This document shows positions 7,296-16,420 of a DNA stretch of 25,755 nt, piece by piece. Both the position numbers and the translations under genes were made by a program. This DNA is from Anaerolineaceae bacterium. Lineage in GTDB: Bacteria > Chloroflexota > Anaerolineae > Anaerolineales > Anaerolineaceae. Positions within the stretch are counted from its first letter, which is position 1, and every line of letters begins with the position of its first letter. The notes below the pieces were generated by a model, which was not told the DNA's origin, did not search any database, and worked only from the letters and a program-made list of their open reading frames with translations. Location of the stretch: contig JAIOTF010000263.1 in NCBI GenBank assembly GCA_021107195.1, positions 1-25,755 of the forward strand. Direction: 5' to 3'.

Positions 7296-9461
7296 TCATT
7301 CCACCGTTGCATACATCAGATCCTGGTTGATCACATCCTGGAAGCTGAGATGAGGATTACCCTGTGAATCCAGCCCCAGTGAGGCACCCATGCCATAATT
7401 CCCATTAACATTGACAGAAGAAACGGCCCAGCCGTCGGGGGTCTGGAAAGCATAACGCAGGGCTCTTTGCTTGCCATCGTAATAAGCAACATGCGGGCGG
7501 CCTTCGCCGTCCAGAACCAGAGAAGTGCTTTTGAAATAATGACCGCCGCGATCGATAACTTCGATGGTCCACTGCCCGCCATCGAGGTGGGCAATTTTCA
7601 GACTGGCGGCGTCATCACCAATATAGCTGAGGTAGATTTGCCCGTCAACTGACCTTGCCAGCGAGGGGTAGAGCTCCACCTCACCCACATGATCCAGGAT
7701 GCGGGTGTGCCATTTGCCGCCCATTTTCCAGGCCAGCTTCAAATCCTGGTTGCTGAAGTCATAGTACGCAATCAAAGGCCGCCGGCGGTCATCCAGGATG
7801 ATCGAGGTGTAGCCGCCTACATCCCCGGCGCTGTCGACCACTTCGGTCACCCAGAGACTGCGTTTGAGAGTCGCATATTTCAGGTCGTATTCAAGCCAAT
7901 CATAATAACTGGCGTGGGGAATGTCTTTCTTGCCCAGGGCGAGCGAGGTATACCAGCCTGTCCAATCACCGTAGTCATGCACTTCGATCCAGTCCACCAG
8001 CCAGCTTCCATCTTCAATCTGTTGGGCGTATTTCACCGAAGGCAGCCCCCAGAAGGTAGCCCGCGGCAGATCATTGTCTGCCAGCTTGAGCGAGGGGTGA
8101 ACACCGGTATCAATAGCTTCTTCAACGACCGAAAACTGCCATCGCCCCCCATCCCGCAAGGCATAGCGCAAGGCATCCTGCGAATCGTTCTCATAAATGA
8201 GATGCACCCTGTCCCGGGAATCTACAGCCAGTGAAGTCATCTCACCCAGACGGGTGGATTGAAAGACCATCCGTGAATGGTATTGCCCTTCCGGTGAGCG
8301 GCAACTAACCTTGAGCCGGTTGTCTGAGGCATGACGGTAGGCAAAATAGGGGTTGCCTTCGCTGTCCAGGGCGATGGTGGCGAACAATCCCACCAGGTCG
8401 CGCTCGCCAACCGAGACCTTCTCTTTGATCCATTCTCCATTCTCTTTATGCAAATAGAATACTTCGGAGCCATCCACCCGCCGGTAATAGGCAATATGCG
8501 GCTGATCGCTTGAGTCCAGCGCAAGGGAAGCAAACTCACCGGTATTCCCGACATCGGTTAAGGTGTTGATCTGAAAAGCCTCCGCGTCTGCATCCCACAC
8601 AGCATACTTCAAACGGGTATTTTCAATGTCATAATAGGCAATATGCGGGCTGCCGGCACTGTCCAGCGCCAGAGACGCATACTGTCCAACCCGGCCAGTT
8701 TCATCCACGATAACTGTTTGCCAGCCATCTTCATCCTGCCAGGCATATTTCAGAATTTCAGAACCTTGATCGAAATAGGCCACCCTGGGGCTGCCCTGAG
8801 CGTCAATGAGCAGGGAAGAATCTGCACCGGCTCCGGGATTGTTGTCAATGACTTCGATCATCCACTGTGCATCCTGCAGAGATGCGAACTTCAATACCTG
8901 CCGGTCATAATCGTAAAACGTAATATACGGTTTCTGGTCTGCGTCCAGAGCAATCGAGGGCGCGCCGCCGTTTCCAAAATATTGCAGGGTGCGATCCGTA
9001 TCGGAGTTTGCTTCAGCAACAACCTGGACTTTCCAGCCAGCAGCGCCCTGCCGGGCATACTTCAGGCGGCCATTGATCTGATCGTAATAGGCAATATGTG
9101 CCCAACCATCAGGGCCAAAGGCCAGAGAAGCGAAAATGCCTACGCCGAAGTCACCATCAACTGTCTCGTGTGACCAACTGCTGCCATCGTAACAGGAATA
9201 ATACAGGTGATCATTGCCATACACCGTGCAAGGCTCGCCCGGCGCGCGCAAACGCAGATAACCGCGGCCGAGATACTTGAAGTAAGCGGGCGCATCCAGG
9301 CGGGAAATGGTCCAGTTCAACTGCGGAGCATCCACAAATTGGGTGTCTTCTACTACGACCACTGGACTGTCATAGCCGGCATCCGCTGCCGCACAGCCCG
9401 ATAAGATCAGAGCAAAAATGACCAGTGATAACAACCAGAAAGCAAAGGAACGATGTTTCAT
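7296..9461 (-). CDS. Repeat-rich lipoprotein, likely beta-propeller
   Basis: Predicted surface lipoprotein of 721 residues. The signal peptide ends in the lipobox LSGC (Cys23). From about residue 110 to the C-terminus I count about 13 repeats of roughly 47 residues. Each is built on the pattern SLALDSxGxPHIAYYD, then LKYA, then a Trp-containing strand and a V-D-x-x-G turn. This beta-rich pattern resembles propeller or Kelch-like blades. The N-terminal segment (around LYYSCYDGSSWSHETVD) looks like half a blade that could close the ring with the C-terminal half-repeat. No catalytic motif is visible; binding or an extracellular scaffold role is possible. ATG 9461 is chosen because GGAG lies 6 nt upstream; a GTG at 9482 is upstream of that site. 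It is monocistronic and divergent from the transglycosylase gene. Confidence 0.85.
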   Translation of the reverse strand: MKHRSFAFWLLSLVIFALILSGCAAADAGYDSPVVVVEDTQFVDAPQLNWTISRLDAPAYFKYLGRGYLRLRAPGEPCTVYGNDHLYYSCYDGSSWSHETVDGDFGVGIFASLAFGPDGWAHIAYYDQINGRLKYARQGAAGWKVQVVAEANSDTDRTLQYFGNGGAPSIALDADQKPYITFYDYDRQVLKFASLQDAQWMIEVIDNNPGAGADSSLLIDAQGSPRVAYFDQGSEILKYAWQDEDGWQTVIVDETGRVGQYASLALDSAGSPHIAYYDIENTRLKYAVWDADAEAFQINTLTDVGNTGEFASLALDSSDQPHIAYYRRVDGSEVFYLHKENGEWIKEKVSVGERDLVGLFATIALDSEGNPYFAYRHASDNRLKVSCRSPEGQYHSRMVFQSTRLGEMTSLAVDSRDRVHLIYENDSQDALRYALRDGGRWQFSVVEEAIDTGVHPSLKLADNDLPRATFWGLPSVKYAQQIEDGSWLVDWIEVHDYGDWTGWYTSLALGKKDIPHASYYDWLEYDLKYATLKRSLWVTEVVDSAGDVGGYTSIILDDRRRPLIAYYDFSNQDLKLAWKMGGKWHTRILDHVGEVELYPSLARSVDGQIYLSYIGDDAASLKIAHLDGGQWTIEVIDRGGHYFKSTSLVLDGEGRPHVAYYDGKQRALRYAFQTPDGWAVSSVNVNGNYGMGASLGLDSQGNPHLSFQDVINQDLMYATVE

Positions 9462-9551
9462 CGGTTCTCCACGGGGCGGCACTTATTTTTGGGAATTATC
9501 GATTACTAACGTATTGTAAATGTATTTTCATCATTTGTGGAAGTGAGTATT

Positions 9552-9569
9552 GGGCAGAGACATCTGCCC
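9552..9569. repeat. Short intergenic palindrome
   Basis: GGGCAGA-GACA-TCTGCCC, a 7-bp perfect stem with a 4-nt loop, in the spacer between the divergent lipoprotein and transglycosylase genes. It is similar in style to the palindrome at 7233. Confidence 0.5.
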
Positions 9570-9670
9570 TTACACGGAAGTCTTTATTTGTTTGTTGTCT
9601 TCGCACCTAACTTTGATTATTAACCAATTTATGCGAACCTCAATAATCCCTATGCCACTTTTTCCTCTGC

Positions 9671-9699
9671 TTGACACTTTGCCTGGTTTCCGGTATAAG
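9671..9699 (+). promoter_or_regulatory. Promoter of the transglycosylase gene
   Basis: TTGACA (9671-9676), 17-nt spacer, TATAAG (9694-9699). The -35 is perfect and the -10 matches five of six. The start of transcription would fall at about 9706, the A of the start codon, which predicts a leaderless or near-leaderless mRNA. Confidence 0.75.
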
Positions 9700-9705
9700 G
9701 TTTTT

Positions 9706-12114
9706 ATGTCAAAGAGAATTCTAAGCTTGATCCTGATCGTCGTCATTGGCGCTGGCTGTCTCCCTGCGGGCAGCCAGGAGGCTCAAACAACAGCTACCGC
9801 AGCCAAAGTGGAAACCATCAAAGCATACACGCCAACACCGCCGCCTTCCCCCAGCCCGACCCCAACCCCGCTGCCGGCTGTACGCATCGCCGCGGCCGAG
9901 GAGTTCATTTTTTACGGCGATTATGACCAGGCGCTGAGCAGCTATGAAGCTGCATTGAACGCCGCCACAGACGCAGGAACCCAGGCCGCAGCACTGAGCG
10001 GGATAGGCCGCGCACAATATTTACGCGGCGAGTATGCGGAAGCCGTGCAAGCATTGGCAACAGTTGCCGAAAACTATCCTGATAGTCCGCTGCTATCCGT
10101 GACCTATTTCTTCCTGGCTCAGGCCTATGCAGCCCTGGGAAGCTACGCCCCCGCTGCAAAAGCCTATGAAAACAGTCGTCTGTCCCAGCCCGGCGTATTG
10201 GATGCCGACCTGTATGAATGGCAGGGAGACGCACTCGCACAGGCCGGGGATCACGCTGCGGCGATTGACGCCTATCAGGCAGCTATCGACAACGGTACGG
10301 TGACAAATACCAGCCTGCTGCAAATCAAAATCGCTGGCGCATACCATGCCATGGGAGATGCGATCAACGCCCTGCGCATTTATCTCTCTGTTTATGATAC
10401 GACGAACAATGATTATCTCCGCGCGCAGATGAACTTCCTCGCCGGGCAGGCATACACCAAGCTGGGGCTGCCTGAACAGGCACACGCCCGCTATCAAGAC
10501 TCGGTGATCAATTATCCCCGTTCCTATGATAGCTACTCCGGATTGGAGGAACTGGTCAATGCCGGAATCACAGTGGATGAATATCAGACCGGACGGGTAT
10601 ATTATTACGCCCATCAATACGGACTGGCGTTCGACGCCTTCACCCGTTTCATGAAGGCCAACCCCGACCATGACGGCTCAGCCCTGCACTACACCGCACT
10701 GTGCCTGCGGGAGATGGGACGCACAGAAGAAGCTGTGGCCGATTGGAATAAACTGATCAATTCTTACCAGGGCAGTCCCTTCTGGGCAGACGCATGGGAT
10801 GAAAAAGCTTATACAGAATGGATCTACTTCAACCGGCCCAAGCAAGCCGCCGAAACCTATCTGGATTATGCTGCCCGTTATCCATCTGCGGCAGAATCGC
10901 CGGGTTTTCTCTATGAAGCTGGTCGTATTCTGGAATATGAAGGACTGCTGGAAGAAGCCGCAGCTATCTGGGTACGTCTGATCGATGAATACCCGTCAAA
11001 TGAGCTCAGCTACCGCGCGTTGTTTCAGGCCGGCATCATCAATTACCGCATCCAGACATACGATGTGGCCCAGGTGCTCTTCCAACGGGCGATGGTACTC
11101 AGTGTATCGAATGCAGACCAGGCTGCTGCATACCTGTGGATCGGCAAGACCCAGCAAGCCCTGGGCGACCAGGCTGCTGCCAATGCCTCCTGGGAACAAG
11201 CCGCCCAGCGCGACCTCACCGGTTATTACAGTGAGCGTGCCCGCCAACTCTTGAATGGCGAAGTACCTTTCGAGAGCAGTCCTGTACTTGATCTGGAAAT
11301 CGACTGGGAGAATGAACATCGTCTGGCAGAGATGTGGGTGCGCAACACATTTGAAATCCCTGTGGAGACCAACCTGAAAGACCTAGATTCGCTGGCCGCC
11401 AACCCCACTTTGATCCGCGGACGAGCCCTATGGGAATTAGGTCTGTATACGCAGGCCAACCAGGAATTTGAAACGCTGAGACTTGCGTTACAGCAAGATG
11501 CCGTGAACAGCTTTCGCCTGTTAAACTACCTGGTGAAGATCGGCGCCTACCGGCCGGCGATCTTCACCAGCCGTCAGATCCTCGATCTGGCCGGGATGGA
11601 CGACGCCACGACTTTCACCGCTCCGGACTATTTCAATCACATCCGCTTCGGTATCTATTTCAACGACCTTGTCCTGCAAGCTGCCGAAGAAGAGAAACTT
11701 GATCCACTCTTCCTGTTTGCGGCAATTCGCCAGGAAAGTCTGTTTGATGTGGGCGTTACCTCTTCAGCCGGGGCGCGTGGTTTGATGCAGATCATGCCGG
11801 CCACCGGAGAAGAGCTGGCTGCAGACCTCAACTGGCCGCCCTACTACACCGTGGAAGACCTCTTCCGGCCCAATGTCAGCATCCAATTGGGCGCACATTA
11901 CCTGGGGCGGATGAAGCGTTATTTTGACGGAGACCTGGTACTGGCCCTTGCAGGCTATAACGGCGGACCCGGCAATGCGCAAACCTGGCGGGAGCTTGCC
12001 AATGAAGACCCCGACCTGTTTCTGGAAGTGATCCGCTTCAGTGAAACACGATTGTATGTCACCCAAATCGCTGATTTTTATAATATATACAAACGCCTTT
12101 ATGCGCCCGAATAA
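9706..12114 (+). CDS. TPR-SLT lytic transglycosylase lipoprotein
   Basis: Lipoprotein of 802 residues that probably cleaves peptidoglycan glycan strands. The signal peptide ends in IGAGC (Cys18). A Pro/Thr linker follows (41-57), then a long helical region of TPR-like repeats (about 58-600; AAxAYExAL-type helices). The C-terminal SLT domain has the catalytic Glu677 in AIRQES, then GLMQIMPATG and LALAGYNGGPG, as in Slt70 and MltC families. ATG 9706 is chosen because the lipoprotein signal begins there and a strong promoter lies just upstream. An in-frame ATG at 9550 would put 52 residues before the signal peptide and upstream of the promoter. AAGG with a 5-nt gap is the only candidate ribosome binding site. 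The downstream gene follows after 14 nt, so the two are probably cotranscribed. Confidence 0.93.
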   Translation: MSKRILSLILIVVIGAGCLPAGSQEAQTTATAAKVETIKAYTPTPPPSPSPTPTPLPAVRIAAAEEFIFYGDYDQALSSYEAALNAATDAGTQAAALSGIGRAQYLRGEYAEAVQALATVAENYPDSPLLSVTYFFLAQAYAALGSYAPAAKAYENSRLSQPGVLDADLYEWQGDALAQAGDHAAAIDAYQAAIDNGTVTNTSLLQIKIAGAYHAMGDAINALRIYLSVYDTTNNDYLRAQMNFLAGQAYTKLGLPEQAHARYQDSVINYPRSYDSYSGLEELVNAGITVDEYQTGRVYYYAHQYGLAFDAFTRFMKANPDHDGSALHYTALCLREMGRTEEAVADWNKLINSYQGSPFWADAWDEKAYTEWIYFNRPKQAAETYLDYAARYPSAAESPGFLYEAGRILEYEGLLEEAAAIWVRLIDEYPSNELSYRALFQAGIINYRIQTYDVAQVLFQRAMVLSVSNADQAAAYLWIGKTQQALGDQAAANASWEQAAQRDLTGYYSERARQLLNGEVPFESSPVLDLEIDWENEHRLAEMWVRNTFEIPVETNLKDLDSLAANPTLIRGRALWELGLYTQANQEFETLRLALQQDAVNSFRLLNYLVKIGAYRPAIFTSRQILDLAGMDDATTFTAPDYFNHIRFGIYFNDLVLQAAEEEKLDPLFLFAAIRQESLFDVGVTSSAGARGLMQIMPATGEELAADLNWPPYYTVEDLFRPNVSIQLGAHYLGRMKRYFDGDLVLALAGYNGGPGNAQTWRELANEDPDLFLEVIRFSETRLYVTQIADFYNIYKRLYAPE

Positions 12115-12128
12115 TAGGAGCCTTGCGG

Positions 12129-12674
12129 ATGGACGGACTTGTTTCTCTCTTGCCTGAACCTTACTATGATCGCGTTGAAAAAATCTGGCAGGAGCTGGAA
12201 ACGCGTTTTGGTCTGACAGGCATTCAAGTAACCCCGTACCCGCATTTTTCCTGGCAAATCGGCGAAGATTATTCGATGGATCTGCTGGCCGAAGCAGCCC
12301 GGGAAGTGGGAGCAGCCACGCCGCCTCTGCCGGTTACAACCGCTGGTCTGGGGTTATTCACCGGGGCGAATCCCGTCATCTACATCTCTGTGGTCAAAAC
12401 CCCTGCCCTGGTTGCTGTTCACCGCCTGATCTGGCAGCGTTTTGAACATGTATGCCAGGGGGTTAGCCCTTTATACAGCCCCGACTTGTGGATGCCGCAT
12501 ATCAGCCTGGCTTATGAAGATGTCACACCCGAGAATATCGGTGCGGCCATGCGATGGCTGGCCTTCCAGGACTTCACCTGGGAAATGAAAATTGATAACA
12601 TCTCCTATATTTGTGAGCCCAGCGGTACGATTGGCTCACAGCAATGCAGCTACGGTTTTTGCGGGGAGCCGTAA
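12129..12674 (+). CDS. 2H phosphoesterase, LigT/2'-5' RNA ligase family
   Basis: Small cytosolic protein of 181 residues with the two HxS/T motifs of the 2H phosphoesterase superfamily: PHFSW (H39, S41) and MPHISLAY (H124, S126). Members act on 2',3'-cyclic phosphates, 2'-5' linkages or ADP-ribose cyclic phosphate; the substrate cannot be told from sequence. ATG 12129 is chosen because TAGGAG lies 8 nt upstream; a TTG at 12123 would be too close to it. The gene begins 14 nt after the transglycosylase stop and is probably in its operon, although no functional link is evident. A 33-bp perfect palindrome follows. Confidence 0.88.
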   Translation: MDGLVSLLPEPYYDRVEKIWQELETRFGLTGIQVTPYPHFSWQIGEDYSMDLLAEAAREVGAATPPLPVTTAGLGLFTGANPVIYISVVKTPALVAVHRLIWQRFEHVCQGVSPLYSPDLWMPHISLAYEDVTPENIGAAMRWLAFQDFTWEMKIDNISYICEPSGTIGSQQCSYGFCGEP

Positions 12675-12683
12675 ACGCAAACC

Positions 12684-12716
12684 AGACCTGACAGGTTTTG
12701 AAAACCTGTCAGGTCT
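12684..12716. repeat. 33-bp perfect palindrome
   Basis: Two 16-nt arms (12684-12699 and 12701-12716) are exact reverse complements around a single G; the left arm starts AGACCTGACAGG. It lies 10 bp after the stop of the LigT-like gene and no T-run follows. It may serve as a transcript end for the plus-strand operon, or be a dispersed REP-like element. Confidence 0.8.
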
Positions 12717-12724
12717 ATCTCTCC

Positions 12725-12760
12725 AAAAAAAACAGGGCTGTCTGAAACTAGACAGCCCTG
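12725..12760 (-). terminator. Intrinsic terminator of ppdK
   Basis: Minus-strand stem CAGGGCTGTCT/AGACAGCCCTG (12760-12750 with 12743-12733, 6-nt loop) followed directly by T8 (12732-12725). It lies 27 bp after the ppdK stop codon. Confidence 0.93.
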
Positions 12761-12787
12761 AATGAGTCTTACTAAGACGTGTGAAAA

Positions 12788-15535
12788 CTACTTGCCGAAG
12801 TACTTCAATGCAGCGTGGGCAGCCGCCAGGCGGGCCACAGGCACACGGAACGGGGAGCAGCTCACATAGTTGTTACCAACACGGTGGCAGAAGTCGATGG
12901 AAGCCGGATCGCCGCCGTGCTCACCGCAGATACCAACCTCGAGTTCGGGGCGGGCTTTGCGGCCATCCTGGACAGCAATTTCCATCAGTCGGCCAACGCC
13001 GGCCTGATCCAGGGACTGGAAGGGGTTCTGTGGCAAAATGCCTTCTTCCACGTACTGGGTCAGGAAAGCACGTTCGGCATCATCACGGCTGTAACCGAAG
13101 GTCATCTGGGTAAGATCGTTGGTACCAAAGGAGAAGAACTCAGCCTCGCCAGCGATCTCTGTAGCGGTCAATGCAGCACGCGGAATTTCGATCATGGTGC
13201 CGAACTTGTAGTCGAAATTGACACCTTTCTCTTCCATGACCTGCCTGGCAATCTCTTCCAGATCAGGCTGGATGCGCTTCAATTCATTCACATGACCGGT
13301 CAGCGGGATCATCACCTCAGGCTTGACAACTTTGCCGGACTTGGCAACGTTGGCAGCGGCCTCAAAGATAGCGCGCACCTGCATCTCAACGATCTGGGGC
13401 ATGGCAATGCTCAAGCGGACACCACGCAAGCCCATCATAGGGTTGGATTCGTGGTGAGATCGGATAGCGTCCAGCAGTGATTCTTTCTCTGCCAAACCTT
13501 CCTGGACACCTTTCACCCGCATGGTGATCACTTCTTCGAAAAGCGCTTCTTCGTCGGGAAGGAACTCATGCAGCGGCGGATCAATCAAACGGATGATCAC
13601 GGGTAAACCGTCCATAGCACTGAGGATGTCTTCAAAATCGGCGCGCTGGAAAGGCAGCATCTCATCGAGGTAGCCTTTGCGTTCCTCAGGAGTTTCGGCC
13701 ATAATCATTTTCTGCATGGCCGGCAAGCGCTCTTCTTCGAAGAACATGTGCTCGGTACGGCACAAGCCAATACCCTTGGCGCCATAAGCGCGGGCGCGGG
13801 TAGCATCGCTGCCATGGTCACCGTTGGCCCAAACCTGGAGACCTGTAGTCGGCCAGCCTTCGGGGAATTTGCGGGTACCGGGGCGGGCGCAAACCTCATC
13901 TGCCCAGTTGAGCAGGGTCATCAATTCAACCTGTTCTTCGAGAGCCGGGGATTTGACATCCAACTGGCCAACGAAAGCTTCACCAGTGGTACCGTCAATC
14001 GAAATCCATTCACCTTCTTTGATCACCCGACCATCAATCACCATCTGGCGCTTGTTGAGGTCAATGCGTACCATCGAAGCACCAACCACACAAGGCACAC
14101 CAAACTGGCGGGCAACCACTGCGGCGTGGGATGTTGCTCCACCCTCGCTGGTCAAAATACCATTGGAAGCCAGCATACCATGTACATCGTCCGGCTTGGT
14201 GAACGGGCGCACCATGATAACTTCTTGCTTTTCTTCATTGTGCATGCGCTCGGCGGTGTCAGCATCGAAATAAACCCGACCGATTGCCGCACCGGGAGAA
14301 GCGTTCACACCAGTGGCGAACATGCTGCCGGCTTTACGAGCTTTCTGCATTGCTTCAGCATCAAACTGTGGGTGGAGCAGATTGTCAACCTGTTCGGGGG
14401 TCACACGGAGAACTGCCTGGTCTTTGGTGATCATACCTTCATTGGCCATATCAACAGCGATCTTGGCTGCTGAAGCAGCGGTGCGCTTGCCAGTACGGGT
14501 CTGAAGCATCCACAGACGGCCGTTTTCAATTGTGAATTCAACATCCTGCATATCTTTGTAATGCTTTTCGAGCCTGTCGGTGATGTCCATGAACTGGGCG
14601 TAAGCTTCGGGCAGCTCGTTCTTCATCAATTCGATCTTGCTTGTGTTGCGGATACCAGCAACCACATCTTCGCCCTGGGCATTGAGCAAGTACTCACCCA
14701 TCATTTTGGTTTTGCCAGTGGAGGGGTTACGGGTGAAGGCCACACCAGTACCGGAGGTGGAACCCATATTGCCGAAGACCATGGTCACGATGTTGACAGC
14801 GGTGCCGAGGTCATCGGGAATATTGGCAGCTTTGCGATAGTCAATAGCGCGCTTGACATTCCAGGAGCTAAATACGGCCTCGGTGGCCAGTCGCAATTGT
14901 TCAATCGGATCCTGCGGGAAGGGAAAACCCTTTGCTTCCTGAATAACTGCCTTGAACTGGCCGACCAATTCTTTCAAATCTTCGGTAGTCAAGTCAGTAT
15001 CTTCTTTGATGCCTCTGGCCTCTTTCATGCCATCCAGCTTCTCTTCGAAGAGTGTGTCTGAGATACCCAGCACCACAGCGCCGAACATGGAAATCAGGCG
15101 GCGGTAGGAGTCATATACGAAACGTTCATTCTCGGTCAGAGCGACCATACCTTTGGCAGTATCGTCATTCATACCAATGTTGAGTACGGTGTCCATCATA
15201 CCGGGCATGGACATCTTGGCGCCAGAGCGGCAGGAAACCAACAGCGGCGATTTGGCATCACCGAACTTCTTGCCGGTCTGCTTTTCAACATCCTTCAACG
15301 CTTCCAGTGTTTCTTCCCACATACCTTCGGGAAACTTGTCGCCCGCGGCGAGGAAAGCATTACATGCTTCTGTGGTTATGGTGAAACCGGGAGGAACGGG
15401 AACACCGATGCGGGTCATTTCCGCAAGGTTGGCGCCTTTACCACCCAACAGACCTCGTACGCCTTCCCAATCGCCGGCGTATGTTTCGGCCTGGTCAACT
15501 TCATGGAATAAATAAACCCATTTCTTTTCAGCCAT
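12788..15535 (-). CDS. ppdK: Pyruvate, phosphate dikinase
   Basis: Cytosolic enzyme of 915 residues that interconverts pyruvate + ATP + Pi and phosphoenolpyruvate + AMP + PPi. The N-terminal nucleotide-binding domain begins with GGKGANLAEM (31-40). The swivelling phospho-His domain carries GGATSHAAVVAR, with phosphohistidine His470 and, two residues before it, Thr468, the residue modified by PPDK regulatory proteins in other organisms. The PEP/pyruvate barrel contains GLCRTEHMF (590-598), GTNDLTQMTFGYSRDD and the catalytic Cys870 in ICGEHGGDP. All domains are complete and the length is standard. The ATG start has AGGAG about 7 nt upstream. It is a single-gene unit with its own promoter and terminator, divergent from the response-regulator-like gene. 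Confidence 0.98.
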   Translation of the reverse strand: MAEKKWVYLFHEVDQAETYAGDWEGVRGLLGGKGANLAEMTRIGVPVPPGFTITTEACNAFLAAGDKFPEGMWEETLEALKDVEKQTGKKFGDAKSPLLVSCRSGAKMSMPGMMDTVLNIGMNDDTAKGMVALTENERFVYDSYRRLISMFGAVVLGISDTLFEEKLDGMKEARGIKEDTDLTTEDLKELVGQFKAVIQEAKGFPFPQDPIEQLRLATEAVFSSWNVKRAIDYRKAANIPDDLGTAVNIVTMVFGNMGSTSGTGVAFTRNPSTGKTKMMGEYLLNAQGEDVVAGIRNTSKIELMKNELPEAYAQFMDITDRLEKHYKDMQDVEFTIENGRLWMLQTRTGKRTAASAAKIAVDMANEGMITKDQAVLRVTPEQVDNLLHPQFDAEAMQKARKAGSMFATGVNASPGAAIGRVYFDADTAERMHNEEKQEVIMVRPFTKPDDVHGMLASNGILTSEGGATSHAAVVARQFGVPCVVGASMVRIDLNKRQMVIDGRVIKEGEWISIDGTTGEAFVGQLDVKSPALEEQVELMTLLNWADEVCARPGTRKFPEGWPTTGLQVWANGDHGSDATRARAYGAKGIGLCRTEHMFFEEERLPAMQKMIMAETPEERKGYLDEMLPFQRADFEDILSAMDGLPVIIRLIDPPLHEFLPDEEALFEEVITMRVKGVQEGLAEKESLLDAIRSHHESNPMMGLRGVRLSIAMPQIVEMQVRAIFEAAANVAKSGKVVKPEVMIPLTGHVNELKRIQPDLEEIARQVMEEKGVNFDYKFGTMIEIPRAALTATEIAGEAEFFSFGTNDLTQMTFGYSRDDAERAFLTQYVEEGILPQNPFQSLDQAGVGRLMEIAVQDGRKARPELEVGICGEHGGDPASIDFCHRVGNNYVSCSPFRVPVARLAAAHAALKYFGK

Positions 15536-15616
15536 CTTACACTCCTGAATAATAAAATTACGATTTTAAAGTCCGTCTGAACGAACTTTTTCACAAAAAT
15601 CCCAATTTTTAATTTT

Positions 15617-15644
15617 ATCATACACAGGGCATTTGCGAAAGCAA
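15617..15644 (-). promoter_or_regulatory. Probable ppdK promoter
   Basis: Minus strand TTGCTT (15644-15639), 16-nt spacer, TATGAT (15622-15617), in AT-rich DNA. The predicted leader is about 75 nt. The fit is moderate, and the palindrome at 15642-15660 abuts the -35. Confidence 0.5.
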
Positions 15645-15660
15645 ATTTTCCGAAAATTTG
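15642..15660. repeat. Palindrome at the ppdK -35, possible operator
   Basis: CAAATTTTC-C-GAAAATTTG, two perfect 9-bp arms around one base. It overlaps a second small inverted repeat (TTTGC-GAAA-GCAAA, 15632-15645). Its position against the predicted -35 of ppdK, between divergent genes, suits a dimeric regulator. Confidence 0.45.
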
Positions 15661-15750
15661 TTTATACAACTCCCGTAAATTTTTTGTTAATCAGGTGCAA
15701 GGTAAAAAACGCATAAAATCGAGGATAATATATGCATTGAAAAAAAAATT

Positions 15751-16194
15751 ATGGTAACTCAAGGAAATTTGACAAATATGCGAATCCTGATCATTGATGA
15801 TGACCCTGCTTCAACAGATCTGCTGAAGCTCATGCTGGAATCTATGTCCGCAGAGGTCATTACAACCAACTCAAGCACCGAGGGGATTACACTGTCAAAA
15901 AAGTATGCTCCAGATCTCATAATTCTTAACTTGATGATGCCAGTTATGAATGGCATTGAAGTCTGCCGCGAGATCCGGAAATTTAATCACAAACCCATTT
16001 TGGCACTTTCGGCCATTAACCAACCTGAACTGGTTGCCTGCGCCCTGGATGCCGGAGCAGATGATTTTCTGTGCAAACCAGTCGGACGGATCATGCTGAC
16101 TACACGCATTATGAATTTGCTGCGCCGATCTTCCAATGGTGCAGAGCGGCGCGATTTCGTCTCCAGCCCTTCCTTCACCGCAAGCAATTTATAG
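15751..16194 (+). CDS. Single-domain pseudo-response-regulator
   Basis: Receiver-domain protein of 147 residues with no output domain. The acidic pocket IIDDDP, the Ser of ILALSA (normally Thr/Ser) and the Lys in LCKPV are present. The phosphoacceptor position in DLIILNLMMPVMNG is Asn60 (codon AAC, 15928-15930) instead of Asp, so ordinary phosphorylation is not expected. The C-terminal 20 residues are Ser-rich and unstructured. Two starts are possible: ATG 15751 with no clear ribosome binding site, or ATG 15778 (M10) with AAGGAAA 10 nt upstream. The second would give a 138-residue protein starting MRILIIDDD, the usual start of receivers. No histidine kinase is nearby. It is divergent from ppdK. 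Confidence 0.85.
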   Translation: MVTQGNLTNMRILIIDDDPASTDLLKLMLESMSAEVITTNSSTEGITLSKKYAPDLIILNLMMPVMNGIEVCREIRKFNHKPILALSAINQPELVACALDAGADDFLCKPVGRIMLTTRIMNLLRRSSNGAERRDFVSSPSFTASNL

Positions 16195-16420
16195 TAAAAT
16201 TTAAACATACCCGATTGCGAAAAACCGTGTAGAGCTTGAGCAACTTTGCTGGTTTATCAGCAATTAAGGGGATTGATTCAGAGATGTAATAGGAATCGTT
16301 TATTTTCAGCCCGGCAGATTGTTACCGGGTATTCATTGCATTCAGAAAGGCGGGACAGATGTATGCTATGCAATCCACAGAATGGTGCTGCCATTCATTC
16401 ACACGCCAAGGAGATGCTCC

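Noticed and set aside
13748..14473. Plus-strand open frame of about 240 codons
   Set aside because: Antisense shadow of ppdK, with no motif or ribosome binding site.
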